Assembly: GCA_030063045.1 (NCBI GenBank)
Contig: JAQSEB010000054.1
Location: forward strand, 186,001-250,000
Direction of reading: 5' to 3'
DNA: 64,000 bases
From: Pratylenchus scribneri
Taxonomy: Eukaryota; Nematoda; Chromadorea; Rhabditida; Pratylenchidae
The notes under the pieces are model-generated. The model saw only the letters and a program-made list of their open reading frames with translations. It had not been told where the DNA came from and searched no databases. Below, piece after piece: positions 12,801-21,600 of the stretch. The translations under genes were made by a program, and so were the position numbers. Position 1 is the stretch's first letter. Every line of letters starts with the position of its first letter.

Positions 12801-13766
12801 ACACCCGTTTATTCCCATTGTCCATATAATCCACCATTGTCCAATTCCGCGGCTCTTCCATACAGAGAATTTCACAAAAATCACCGGAATATTGACCCGT
12901 GCGCCAGGCGGTGCATAATTTGTTCAAAATTATATTTGCACTAAATTTTTGAAAATTTGATTTATTAAATAAATTAAATTTACTTTGAAGAATTGAAACT
13001 TTTCGGAGATTCCACATTCGCTAATTCATGTTCGGCCGTTATTGTAGTAGTGGAAGTTGTGATCACTGAAATTGTCAAAAGAGTATATAAGGCCAAAATA
13101 ATTATGAATGATTTACGAGTTTTTCCCACACATTCACAAACCAAATATACTCAAAATTGGAGAGAACTGGTCAAGATGCATTGAATGGTATATAATTTGG
13201 TTATGGTTTGGTCAACAATTAAAGGGTTTTAAACGGTTTAAACCACATTTTGGTTTGGTCAACAATTAAAGGGTTTTAAACGGTTTAAACCACATTTTGG
13301 TTTGGTCAACAATTAAAGGGTTTTAAACGGTTTAAACCACATTTTGGTTTAATGGTTCAAACTAACTTAGAATAGGTTAAACCTATGCCAAAACACATTC
13401 AAATAATGCGTTTTGACGAGATTTATCGATTGGTTATATGGTTTATGGGCTTAGGATAAATCACTGAACCGTTTTTTTTTGGCAAATTAAATATTTCCCA
13501 AAAATAAATGATTTAAATAAAACTAACCTATATAAATGCAAACTAGAAGAATAAATATTGGACAAAACACGAGCATTATGCAAATGAGTGTCAACGGTTG
13601 GCTCAGAAGATTCTTCCAACTGCGAAAAATTTTATGTTTTTTAAAGCAAAAGTAAAAAAAACCTTGGATTTTGACACAATTTGCGGCCAATTTTGGCCTT
13701 TTCATCAATAATTCTCTTCGCGTCTTCTTCAAAACCAGCAGAATAATTGCCGTTGTTAATATGCAT
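3817..13766 (-). CDS. DIPK1/FAM69-like divergent protein kinase, type II membrane protein
   Basis: Twelve exons: 13766-13663, 13619-13528, 13065-12984, 12940-12763, 12333-12256, 11216-11017, 10526-10262, 10215-10166, 5759-5629, 5582-5548, 5502-5369, 3835-3817. They join in frame to about 455 residues, near the family norm. A short cytosolic N-terminus is followed by one membrane segment (residues about 44-66), fitting the ER/secretory FAM69 (DIPK1) family. Next comes the Cys motif TGQYSGDFCEILC, an N-lobe-like KLHYDGKDMILK, an IWALIQQEEF helix, GVCGHAYRSEYL, the catalytic-loop-like CDVKFENLG, then VVMDSDM with C-x5-C-x4-C-type cysteines. All match FAM69 order. The start of exon 7 is the least certain edge. 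The last exon encodes only six residues. Introns host an LTR element, a minisatellite and several MITEs. The substrate of this family is not known to me. Confidence 0.82.
3870..5320. repeat. Minisatellite of GCGATTGTAATTGTAATTT units, 1.45 kb
   Basis: Seventy or more 18-20 bp units of GCGATTGTAATTGTAATTT and length variants, with occasional TTTAAGATTG variants. The variant pattern is repeated: units at 4291, 4350 and 4462 reappear about 558 bp later at 4849, 4908 and 5020, so a higher-order period exists. The array fills the last intron of the DIPK1-like gene. Reverse-frame ORFs inside it are repeat artefacts. Confidence 0.95.
5765..6127. repeat. AT-rich tandem array interrupted by the LTR element
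   Basis: Units of about 40-45 bp (TTTAAATTAATTTTCAAACT plus ATAAAAAATTTTTAAAAATTA) run up to 6127. They resume at 10052-10145 immediately after the retrotransposon, so the element landed inside this intronic array. Confidence 0.85.
6128..6729 (+). repeat. 5' LTR
   Basis: 602 bp, TG...CA ends with a short inverted TGTCGG/CCGACA. Matches 9450-10051 in length and in every ORF fragment position. Confidence 0.92.
6987..8585 (+). CDS. LTR-element ORF: gag-like N-terminus, unidentified C-terminus
   Basis: 532 codons, the only long ORF of the element. Residues about 1-170 are charged, helical and coiled-coil-like (ERMKIARILLDDIPNKIEDT onward). Residues about 170-205 (FQIQKLKEDPLNFFALWHT) resemble the segment of BEL/Pao-type gag polyproteins that precedes the conserved aspartate/tryptophan region, but this is a weak similarity. 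From about 205 on I recognise nothing, though the frame stays open for 300 more residues and contains a CVCGHKPIEL motif and a hydrophobic stretch near residues 325-360. No zinc knuckle, protease or polymerase motif is visible. It may be a truncated gag fused to captured sequence. Confidence 0.5.
   Translation: MSRSGKIRSTIGPAIKYLKERMKIARILLDDIPNKIEDTLNKLRHEQFRLNRTVSHLDNAHDEWQKCINTLDGEALNAENYIYDNFKMDDVHFAEYIEECKQILVDIEIKRAEYLEHSHERNTHYKDFAVNNNNANKATNGDNQQNYNIIDKPQETLRQIQINKAQDSLHREDLVAIKSAPFQIQKLKEDPLNFFALWHTLGMSADITRIPPVHILDNIMSMVSGYDVRNDNGKLVVTENKVLPHAPEAKVSTLGDFELYNQIPFIKMDRKLCEKSLDVHAPLNKMAINIEILLYQLNMEEMIVYGQNWSWNHKTINKFEMSDSKLEWIIYIGKFGQFFQSVEENSPFIFNIYTFVGPNICVCGHKPIELIFQGNYNLAALEAIATSMTPSIDKEINADLENFKVPKINKIGENLITLNKLNSLGKLFGTFYRGNNSKKLAEILPIKLNQTNLNIRGMKMKIRNKFWISQALKMGRIITRKYLICSLIISPPFARFISPRLPPDRGKISPSFWLEGQIYLQAILQNELFKYL
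8586..9449 (+). other. 3' internal region of the LTR element
   Basis: Mostly non-coding in appearance. A short frame at 9115-9357 encodes a Gln/Thr-rich peptide with no recognisable domain. Just before the 3' LTR is a C-rich stretch (CGGCCCCCCGACTT) rather than a clear polypurine tract. Confidence 0.5.
9450..10051 (+). repeat. 3' LTR
   Basis: 602 bp direct copy of 6128-6729, followed by the AATTA target duplication. Confidence 0.92.
10585..10720 (-). other. tRNA-like Pol III module in an intron
   Basis: On the minus strand there is an A-box-like TAGCGTATTGG and, about 60 nt on, a perfect B-box GGTTCGAATCC within a stem (CAGCAGGAGG.../CCTCCTGCTG), followed by a T-rich run. A complete cloverleaf is not obvious, so this is a tRNA-derived repeat or pseudogene rather than a working tRNA. 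Confidence 0.4.
11373..11876. repeat. Fold-back element with G/C homopolymers and telomere-like core
   Basis: Inverted ends GGTACTAGTCAGTTAACAGG and CCTGTTAACTGACTAGTACC are followed inward by long G runs (11391-11435) and C runs (11793-11860). The centre contains CCCTAAAACC/CCTACCCCTAAAACC on one side and TTAGGGTAGGGTTAGGG on the other. It lies in an intron of the DIPK1-like gene. Confidence 0.8.
12095..12155 (+). other. B-box/oligo-T module
   Basis: GGTTCGAATCCGCTCGGAGAC followed by AAATATTTTTT. Same architecture as the intronic modules at 10.6, 21.2, 27.2, 27.3, 42.2 and 57.9 kb. No clear A-box was found here. Confidence 0.3.
12480..12755. repeat. Degenerate tandem repeat in intron
   Basis: Four or five imperfect units built on GGTTTAACATTTTTGGTTTG plus AACCAAATTTATGGCCAAT, adjacent to the acceptor of the exon ending at 12763. 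Confidence 0.6.
13118..13472 (+). repeat. VNTR-MITE copy (3 internal units)
   Basis: Starts near TTTTTCCCACACATTCACAAA and ends near GGATAAATCACTGAACCG. The core holds three tandem 47-bp units beginning GGTCAACAATTAAAGGGTTT. It sits directly upstream of the acceptor at 13066 in an intron of the DIPK1-like gene. Confidence 0.8.
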
Positions 13767-13936
13767 TCATATGGGTTTATTAACCTTAAATAGGATTATA
13801 AATTTAACCTAATTTATTGATTTGATTTTTTAATTTAACGTAATTTGGAATTTTTGGGAAGTCTTCATTCAAAATAACCGAACCGAACGTGTATGTTTCT
13901 TTTACTTAAAACACCTTAAAATGGATTGGTTGGTGG

Positions 13937-15098
13937 GAACTTGTCTAGTTTACATGGGTACTTTCCCATTATCGGGGGGACCGGGTCATTATCGGGGGGA
14001 CCGGGTCAATATCGGGGGGACCGGGTGGGCAAGAGAGGATGATGATGAAGATGATGATGAAGATGATGATGAAGATGATGATGAAGATGATGATGAAGAT
14101 GATGAAGATGATGATGAAGATGATGAAGATGATGATGAAGATGATGATGAAGATGAAGATGATGAAGATGATGATGAAGATGATGAAGATGATGATGAAG
14201 ATGATGAAGATGATGATGAAGATGATGATGAAGATGATGATGAAGATGGATGAAGATGATGAAGATGATGATGAAGATGATGAAGATGATGATGAAGATG
14301 ATGATGAAGATGATGAAGATGATGATGAAGATGATGAAGATGATGATGAAGATGATGATGATGATGAAGATGATGAAGATGATGATGAAGATGATGATGA
14401 AGATGATGATGAAGATGAAGATGAAGATGATGATGAAGATGATGATGAAGATGATGATGAAGATGATGAAGATGATGATGAAGATGATGATGAAGATGAT
14501 GATGAAGATGATGAAGATGATGATGAAGATGATGATGAAGATGATGAAGATGATGATGAAGATGATGATGAAGATGATGATGAAGATGATGAAGATGATG
14601 ATGAAGATGATGATGAAGATGATGATGAAGATGATGATGAAGATGAAGATGATGATGAAGATGATGATGAAGATGAAGATGATGATGAAGATGATGATGA
14701 AGATGATGAAGGTGATGATGATGATGAAGATGATGATGAAGATGAAGATGATGAAGAAGGTGAGATGACCTAATCATCTTATATATATTATAGATCTTGC
14801 CCACCCAGTCCCCCCGATATTGACCCAGTCCCCCCGATATTGACCCGGTCCCCCCGATTTTGACCCGGTCCCCCCGATAATGGGAAAGTACCTTTACATG
14901 CGCCAAATTGGAAAGTGCTTGGTCCCCCCTTTGGGTTTTAGTGTTTAGGTTTGGATTTTGTTTTAGGATACATGTAAGATGATTATTATCCCATCCTAAC
15001 CCTAATCCAACCATGACTGACCTTAACACAAAAAATGACAAACTAAAGGGGGGACCAAGCACTTTCCAATTTGGCGCATGTAAACTAGACAAGTTCCG
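13937..15098. mobile_element. Outer fold-back MITE interrupted by a nested element
   Basis: The left end GGAACTTGTCTAGTTTACATG at about 13936-13956 is the inverse of CATGTAAACTAGACAAGTTCC near 15078-15098. The arm resumes after the nested element with CGCCAAATTGGAAAGTGC and TTGGTCCCCCCTTT (14901-14935), whose inverse is at 15046-15078. The MITE is therefore older than its 936-bp insert. Confidence 0.8.
13957..14892. mobile_element. hAT-like element with GAT triplet core (936 bp)
   Basis: Terminal inverted repeats start GGTACTTTCCCATTATCGGG and end with the reverse complement. The ends carry short tandem copies of a CCCGGTCCCCCCGAT-type unit. The flanking 8-bp duplication is TTTACATG (13949-13956 and 14893-14900). 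The core from 14035 to 14760 is a GATGATGAA/GATGATGATGAA satellite. Long Asp/Glu, Met/Lys and His/Leu ORFs across it are satellite artefacts. An 8-bp duplication is the hallmark of the hAT superfamily. Confidence 0.88.
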
Positions 15099-15398
15099 GT
15101 TGGTGGATTGATTCCGGATTATCTAGCGCAAGACCGGAAGTAGGATTGGATTTGGAAAAAAAAAAGAACTTTGTCAACGCCAAAATTTTAATTGAAAAAT
15201 TTCAATTAAGGTTCGATCCCGATTCCCGAACATGGGCTCTATTTTCGATAAGACAAAAGGAATGAAAAAATAAATTTATAAATATATTTGAGTCTCAACA
15301 AAATTTTATTGGCATTCTAAGATTTTAAATTTTTATTTTCAAATAACAAAATCCAAAATAAAACATAACAATTAAGAATGATGATTGATGAATATCTT

Positions 15399-16380
15399 TT
15401 ATTGATGTTCATGCTGTCCTCGCGTATACAAACATCCATTTTCCTTCAAATAAATTCCAGCGTATTTGCATCCACCTTTGCTTCTATTCTTTTGGCAACG
15501 CAAATCCCATTTTGTTTGATATAAATTCTTTCGTGAAAGATTATATTTGGTGAAAATTTCCTTCAATATGTCGTCCTCGTCAAATTGAACATTTTTGGTG
15601 CCGATTTCTTCTTGGAATTTCCAAATTTTACCACAATGATCCACATAATCATCGCCAACATTTGGTGCTTGTCGTTTTACTTGTACCTACAATAAAAAAT
15701 ACGAATGTTTTTTCACACTTTAAAATTCGTTCTCCAATTTTGCATTCGGTACTATTGCCAGTTTACGGGATGGAAGGGAAAAGGAGGAAGATGATGATGA
15801 GGAAGAAGAGGAAGATTATGATGAAGAAGATCTTATTCTTCATCCTCCTCACCTTTTTCCTTCCACCATAAACTGCAATAGTACATGCAAAAAAATTACC
15901 TTCATTCGTCGCTTTTTCTGAATATTCTCCACTCCATGATTGTGTTCATTTCGGGTGTACACCATTGAACAGCGCTTCAGAAAAATTGCTTTGAATTGGC
16001 ATCCTTTGATTGGGCAATCGAATTGACGGGATGTAAAATTATCCTTGTCCATGACCAGTCCACCATTTGTTTGGCACCATTCCTTCAAATGTTGTTCATT
16101 GCGAATTTTGCGCGCAAAATCCCAAATGTTTCCTTCATCCTCATCCGTGAATGGCGGCTCTTCATCTTCCTCGTCCATTTCTTCATCCTGCTGTTCTGCT
16201 TCTTCATTATTTTCGTCCATTTCAAAGTCATCATCCACCGCTCCTTCTTCCACTGTTGCTTCCTTTTCCGCTTCATTGCCATCTAAAATGATTCAATTTT
16301 ATAGTTTTCCATAAAAATTAGATTTTACCATCCAAAAAAGCGTTCATATTTTGGCTGCAGCCAGCTCCTTCTTGATTCAT
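15399..16380 (-). CDS. Small acidic protein with two FLYWCH-like modules
   Basis: Three exons (16380-16329, 16282-15900, 15686-15399) give 240 residues. After a short N-terminus comes a very acidic linker (Asp/Glu/Gln-rich, residues about 20-60). Two related modules of about 70 residues follow. The first has SRQFDCPIKGCQFKAIFLK then YTRNEHNHG; the second has LYQTKWDLRCQKN, GGCKYAGIYLKE then YTRGQHEHQ. The C-x4-5-C ... H-x-H spacing and aromatic residues resemble FLYWCH/WRKY-GCM1-type zinc-binding DNA-binding folds found in nematode regulators and transposases. Family assignment is inference. A hAT-like MITE sits in the second intron. The start lies 600 bp from the divergent DNAJC8 start. Confidence 0.68.
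15748..15884. mobile_element. Small hAT-like GAT fold-back element
   Basis: GGTACTATTGCCAGTTTACG at the left end mirrors CATAAACTGCAATAGTAC at the right. The core is GAT/GAA-rich on one side and TTC/ATC-rich on the other, meeting near AAGATCTTATTC. It lies inside the second intron of the FLYWCH-like gene. No clean target duplication is visible. Confidence 0.75.
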
Positions 16381-16982
16381 TTTATTTTCAACTTTGTTCT
16401 TCAAACAGTTTAAAATCTGTTGAATATGAAAAATTTAATCTACGATAAAAAAAAGGTAATATATTGTTGCATAAATATAAGTGCGGTGAGTAGAGTAGGT
16501 TTGGACTCTTCACTTTTTTGATTTCGTTTATTGATTTTATTGATTAATTTTATGTTTTATCAACAGTATTTTAAAAATATGGATGAAAAGTCGTGTTTAA
16601 GACATTTTATCCATACCGGTTTGCGGCTTTATTCAAGGATTAAACCAAAGTAATAATATTTTGGGAATTTCCGGATTTAGCAATTTGGGAAACCGAAACG
16701 CGAAACCCTTAAAACCAGAACCATTTACAAAATATCATTTAATGAATGTTAAACCATCAAAAATATGGTTTAATTTTCAATTGTTTTAAATAATTTTTTC
16801 CTAAAAGTTAACTAAACACGCAAAAGAAAAAAATGTTTTTTTCTTAAACCCAATTTATCATTAATTTTTTAGTTAAAATTACAATAAATTCCTCTCAAAT
16901 AAACGAAAAAATTAAATCAATTCAATTTTAATTAATTCAATTAAAAATTTCAGAGAAAATAAATAACAAGCAAATTTATTCA
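16381..16982. other. Divergent intergenic region
   Basis: A 600-bp AT-rich spacer between the starts of the minus-strand FLYWCH-like gene and plus-strand DNAJC8. It must hold both promoters. I see no element I could name, and no repeat copy. Confidence 0.4.
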
Positions 16983-18286
16983 ATGGACAGTTTCGAGCAA
17001 TTTTACAATGACCTGAAATTTACGGTTTGCTCTACAAACTTTAATTAAATAATTTAATGCGATTTTAGGAAAAACGTGATGCCAACCTCACTTCGGAACA
17101 ACAAATCGACCGAATACTTCGTCCCGGCTCATCCTATCTGAATTTGAATCCATTTGAGGTGCTACAGCTGGACTCGGATGCAACCGTTGAAGAAGCGAAG
17201 AAAAAGTACAAAAAGCTGTCCCTGCTTATTCACCCTGACAAAAATCCGGACAATCGGGAACGGGCGGAAATGGCATTCGACGCGTTGAAGAAAGCAATTT
17301 CACTCATCGAGGACCCGGATGAGCTGGCCAGATGCCGTGAAATGTATGAGGAGGCCAGGGCACGTTTGGCCGTGTTGATCAGTGAAAAGAAACGGAAACT
17401 GCGCAGAGTAAGCATTACTGGTTTATATAATGTTCAAAATCCTTAAGATAGGCCCACAAAAACCTTAAGAAAAACTGGAAATTTTGACGGACCAAAAGCC
17501 TTAAGATGGCCCAAAAAACCTTAAGACCGACCCAAAAAACCTTAAGATTGCCCAAAAAACAAAAGGCCTAAAAACCTTAAGATAAAAGATAAACCGAAAA
17601 TCTTGACGGACCGAAAAACCTTAAGACGACCCAAAAACCTCAAGATGGTCCCCAAAACCTTAAAATATTTTGAAAAACCCCCAAGGTTGCCAAAAACCTT
17701 AAAATCAATAAATCTTTGATCTGATGGCCCAAAAATCGTTAAGATGCTCCAAAAAAACCTCAAAATGGCAAAAAAACCATAGATGGACCAAAAAACTTAA
17801 GTTAGACCAAAAACGTTAAGATAAGATGGCCCAAAAACGAATATTACACTTTACACACAATATTTTAATCTCTTCAAATTTAGGAAGGAAAACCGGACAC
17901 AGTTGAGGAGGACACACCGGCCGGATATGCCCGAGCACTTTGGGTGACTGTGACCAAGGTTTGCGCAAAAATGAATAAATTTTACTAATTTAAATAATTT
18001 AAAGTGCTTTGCTGACCGAGAGAAGAAACGCAAAACGCTGGAAGAGCGGGCCAACGAGGAGAAACGACGATTGGCCGAAACCGTTCAAAAGGCGGCCGAA
18101 AAACGCCAACTGGAAGAGGAATATAAGAAAAATTATGAGGAAAGTCGCGATGAACGCCGGGGATCGTGGCGAGAATTTGTGAAGAAGAAAGAGAAGAAGC
18201 TGGAAAAATTCCGTGGAGCCAATTTTAAACCACCCGTCCCAAAGCTGGAAACATCCAAAGAGACGAATAAGAATAAAGAAATTTGA
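16983..18286 (+). CDS. dnajc8: DNAJC8 (SPF31) spliceosome-associated J-domain protein
   Basis: Four exons, 16983-17024, 17069-17407, 17884-17958 and 18005-18286, give 245 residues against about 253 in animals. The J domain (residues about 45-110) starts NPFEVLQLDSDATVEEAKKK and contains the HPD motif in LLIHPDKNPDN, needed to stimulate Hsp70. The C-terminal half is a long charged coiled coil, with EEYKKNYEESRDERRGSWRE near the end as in the family. DNAJC8 co-purifies with U2/spliceosomal complexes in the nucleus, which fits a window that also holds U2SURP. Intron 2 is filled with a degenerate tandem repeat. Its 3' end converges on NLE1. Confidence 0.9.
17440..17850. repeat. Degenerate tandem repeat in DNAJC8 intron 2
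   Basis: About 15-20 imperfect units of roughly 20-25 bp based on CAAAAACCTTAAGATGGCC fill the intron between the J-domain exon and exon 3. Confidence 0.8.
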
Positions 18287-18359
18287 AGAAGCTAAAATTT
18301 TAAAATGTACACATGTATGGGAGAGATATTTATCCAATTTTTTCTCCCTCTAGTAAGTG

Positions 18360-18570
18360 ACCAATTATGTGGTAACTTACCCCCCCCCCCCCCCCCAATT
18401 CTTTTAGGCCAGCAGGGATCTCATCTCATCAGATGGTTTTTCGGTTGGGTCGCATTTCGTGAAAAAAGTGAACATTTGGTTGGACAAAAGGGGATAAAAT
18501 CGCAAAAAGGAGGCAAATGACTCCCATAGCCCATAGTGGTATATTCTGATGAGATCCCTGTGCCTGGCCC
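18360..18570. repeat. Fold-back fragment with C homopolymer
   Basis: AGGGATCTCATCTCATCAGA near 18415 mirrors TCTGATGAGATCCCT near 18546. A run of about 17 C sits at 18382-18397. It occupies the short convergent spacer between DNAJC8 and NLE1. Confidence 0.55.
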
Positions 18571-18647
18571 TGAATTTGAATCATTATTTATTATTTTATT
18601 TCAACAAATAAAAAAATAACAAAAATGTAAAATAAATTGTAAATTAT

Positions 18648-21600
18648 TCAACATTTCCACAATTTCAATGTTTTGTCTTTTCCACCGCTGGCCACATGTT
18701 CTCCGTTGGGGCTCCAGTCGACGGCGAATACTTCATCCCCGTGGCCGGGCAATTCCACTGACAGCTTTGCCCTTCGCACATTCCAAACCTTAAAATAAAA
18801 ATTATTAAATTTTAATTGAAATTTTATTAAATAAAAAAGATTAAATTTTGTATCTTTTCTGTTCCTAAGGTTTACTAATACTTGTTGAATTTTTGGGTTT
18901 TCGAGGTCGGTGGACTAGAATTTGGCCATCATTTTGAATTCTTATTGTTTCAATGGTTCAAAAACCGGTTTAAAATATTTTAAATAACATTCTATTGTCG
19001 AAATAAATTTTTAGACGGGTTTTTAAACCAATCGTATCGATCTGAATTCAAATCGAATGCCAAAAAAATTTGGATTTTCTGATCTCGAAATCCCTAAAAT
19101 ATGCATTTTAAGGCAAAAATAATACCGTACGTAAATATTAGAAAATTTTATTGATTTTCTTAATTTCCCTAAAGCTATATAAATAGGCTATAATTTGTTC
19201 AAAAATGTCCACAAATTTAGAAATTATAACCACAAATTTTCCCGAAGGATTGAAAAAATAATTCCCCACGGGGAATTAAAAGAGGTTATACTATATTCGA
19301 TTTTTTCCAAAAATGGTACGGAATTTTAAAATGCAAACCTTCAATGTGGAATCGGCCGAGCCCGAAACCAGCAGGCGACTATCCGCCGACCATGCAATTT
19401 GATAAACCCGGGAAACATGGCCTCGGAGGGTAGACAGGAATTTGCCGGTTCTCCCGTCCCAAAGTTTTATGGATTTGTCGAATGAGGCGGAGGCAATCAG
19501 CCGGGTGTCGGGCGAAAATTGAACATGATTAATTAATTGTTGATGGCCGGTGAGCCGGGCAATTGGTTGTTTATTTGAGGCTGGCTCCCAAAGATACATC
19601 TATAATTATTTTTTAATTAATTTAGCCGACAAATTATAACGGTTCAATAATTTATCCCTGCTGACCCCTAAACCGTATACCCAATCGATAGATCTCGTCA
19701 ATATGCATATGATTGTGTTTTGGCTTAGGTTTAACCAATTATCTTAGTTTTTAACCAAAAACCAAAGTATGGTTTAAACCGTTTAAAACCCTTTAATTGT
19801 TGACCAAACCAAAATGTGGTTTAAACCGTTTAAAACCCTTTAATTGTTGACCAAACCAAAATGTGGTTTAACCGTTTAAAACTCTTTAATTGTTGACCAA
19901 ACCAAAATGTGGTTTAAACGGTTTAAAACCCTTTAATTGTTGACCAAACAAAAATGTGGTTTAAACCATTTAAAACCCTTTAATTGTTGACCAAACCAAA
20001 ATGTGGTTTAAACCGTTTAAAACCCTTTAATTGTTGACCAAACCATAACAAATTATATACCATTCAATGCGTCTTGACCAGATCTATCCAATGTTGGGTA
20101 TATTTGGTTTGTGGGACAAATCTTTAAACCGGTTTAGGTTTGTGAATATGTGGGACAAACCCTTTTTAAACCATTATAATTATTTTCGATTTTTTCCAAT
20201 GTTTTTTTTTTGGCTAATTAAATATTTTTCATTTATTAATATAAAATGAAAAAATTACCGTAAAGTCATCAGAACCGGACACCAAACGTTCGGGTTGACC
20301 ATTTAACACATCATTGTATTTCTTTTTATAGTAGACTTGCCTCTTAAATTTAATTTTATTAGATTTTTTAAAGATTGTTATTTAATTTGTCATAAAAAAT
20401 ATTGGAATTGCCAAAAAAAAAGTACTAATCCGAAATTGGTTTAATGGTTTATCCAACACATTCACAAACCAAATATACCCAAAATTGGATAGAGCTGGTC
20501 AAGACGCATTGAATGGTAAATAATTTGGTTATGGTTTGGTCAACAATTAAAGGGTTTTAAACGGTTTAAACCACATTTTGGTTTTTGGTCCAAAACTAAG
20601 TTAGAATTGGTTAAACCCAAAGCCAAAACATAATCAAATGATGCGTCTCGACGAGCTTTATCAATCGATTGGGTATAAGATTTATGGGTTTAGGACAAAC
20701 CATTGAGCCAGTGGCATTTTTTCGCCATTTTCAATGTTTTTTAAAAATATATGCTATGCCCAAACCTCTTCATTGTTGCTATTTTCTGAGATTCCATTAT
20801 TTTCGCCTTTTGTTGCCAAAATTGGTGAATAAAATCCAGTTCGCAGTGCATAATCCACATTCAGTGCCACCGTATTTATCCAATGTGCATGGCCGCTGAG
20901 TGTCCGGCAAAGGACACCGTCCGTCGCCCGCCAAACTTTGATTGTTCGATCCTACGGATAAAATTGGTTTTAATGTTTATTTAAAAAAAAAAATGTTCAA
21001 ACTTGTGATCCGGAATATATCAGATCAGTGCCACCCCATCGTATTGTGGTTACCTTAAATTGTTTTTCAATTTTGTTATTCGATAAAATTGGTGCATTTC
21101 TTGTAGTTTTTTTTTACTTTTTTAATTATGGTATTCCATTTTTAAGTTAAAATACTTAGAAGCTCGAGAAACAAAATATCTTTCTGTGAGCGGGTTCGAA
21201 CCCGAGACCTAATTGTGTGTTGGAAAAGTGAGGCCCTTTGGGTCAAAATTTTTGGAAAATTTTTACTGATTATAAAATTTATTGTAGAATGTATATGGCA
21301 AAATGAAGAAATCTTTTTGAGTCTAGTCTAAAATTTTTGAAAAATTTTGGTCGAAATTTTTTGAAATTTTTGATGTCTGTCGAATTTTTAAAAATTTTTG
21401 GTTCAAATTTTAGAGGAATTTTTTGGTCGAAATTTTTTGAAATTTTTGATGTTTGTCGAATTTTTAAAAATTTTTGGTTCAAATTTTAGAGGAATTTTTT
21501 GGTCGAAATTTTTTGAAATTTTTGATGTCTGTCGAATTTTTAAAAATTTTTGGTTCAAATTTTAGAGGAATTTTTTGGCCGAAATTTTTTGAAAAATTTT

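Noticed and set aside
13921..15092. Long Asp/Glu, Met/Lys and His/Leu-rich ORFs (up to 367 codons)
   Set aside because: They are readings of the GAT/ATC satellite core of a fold-back element in different frames. No domain, no splice context.
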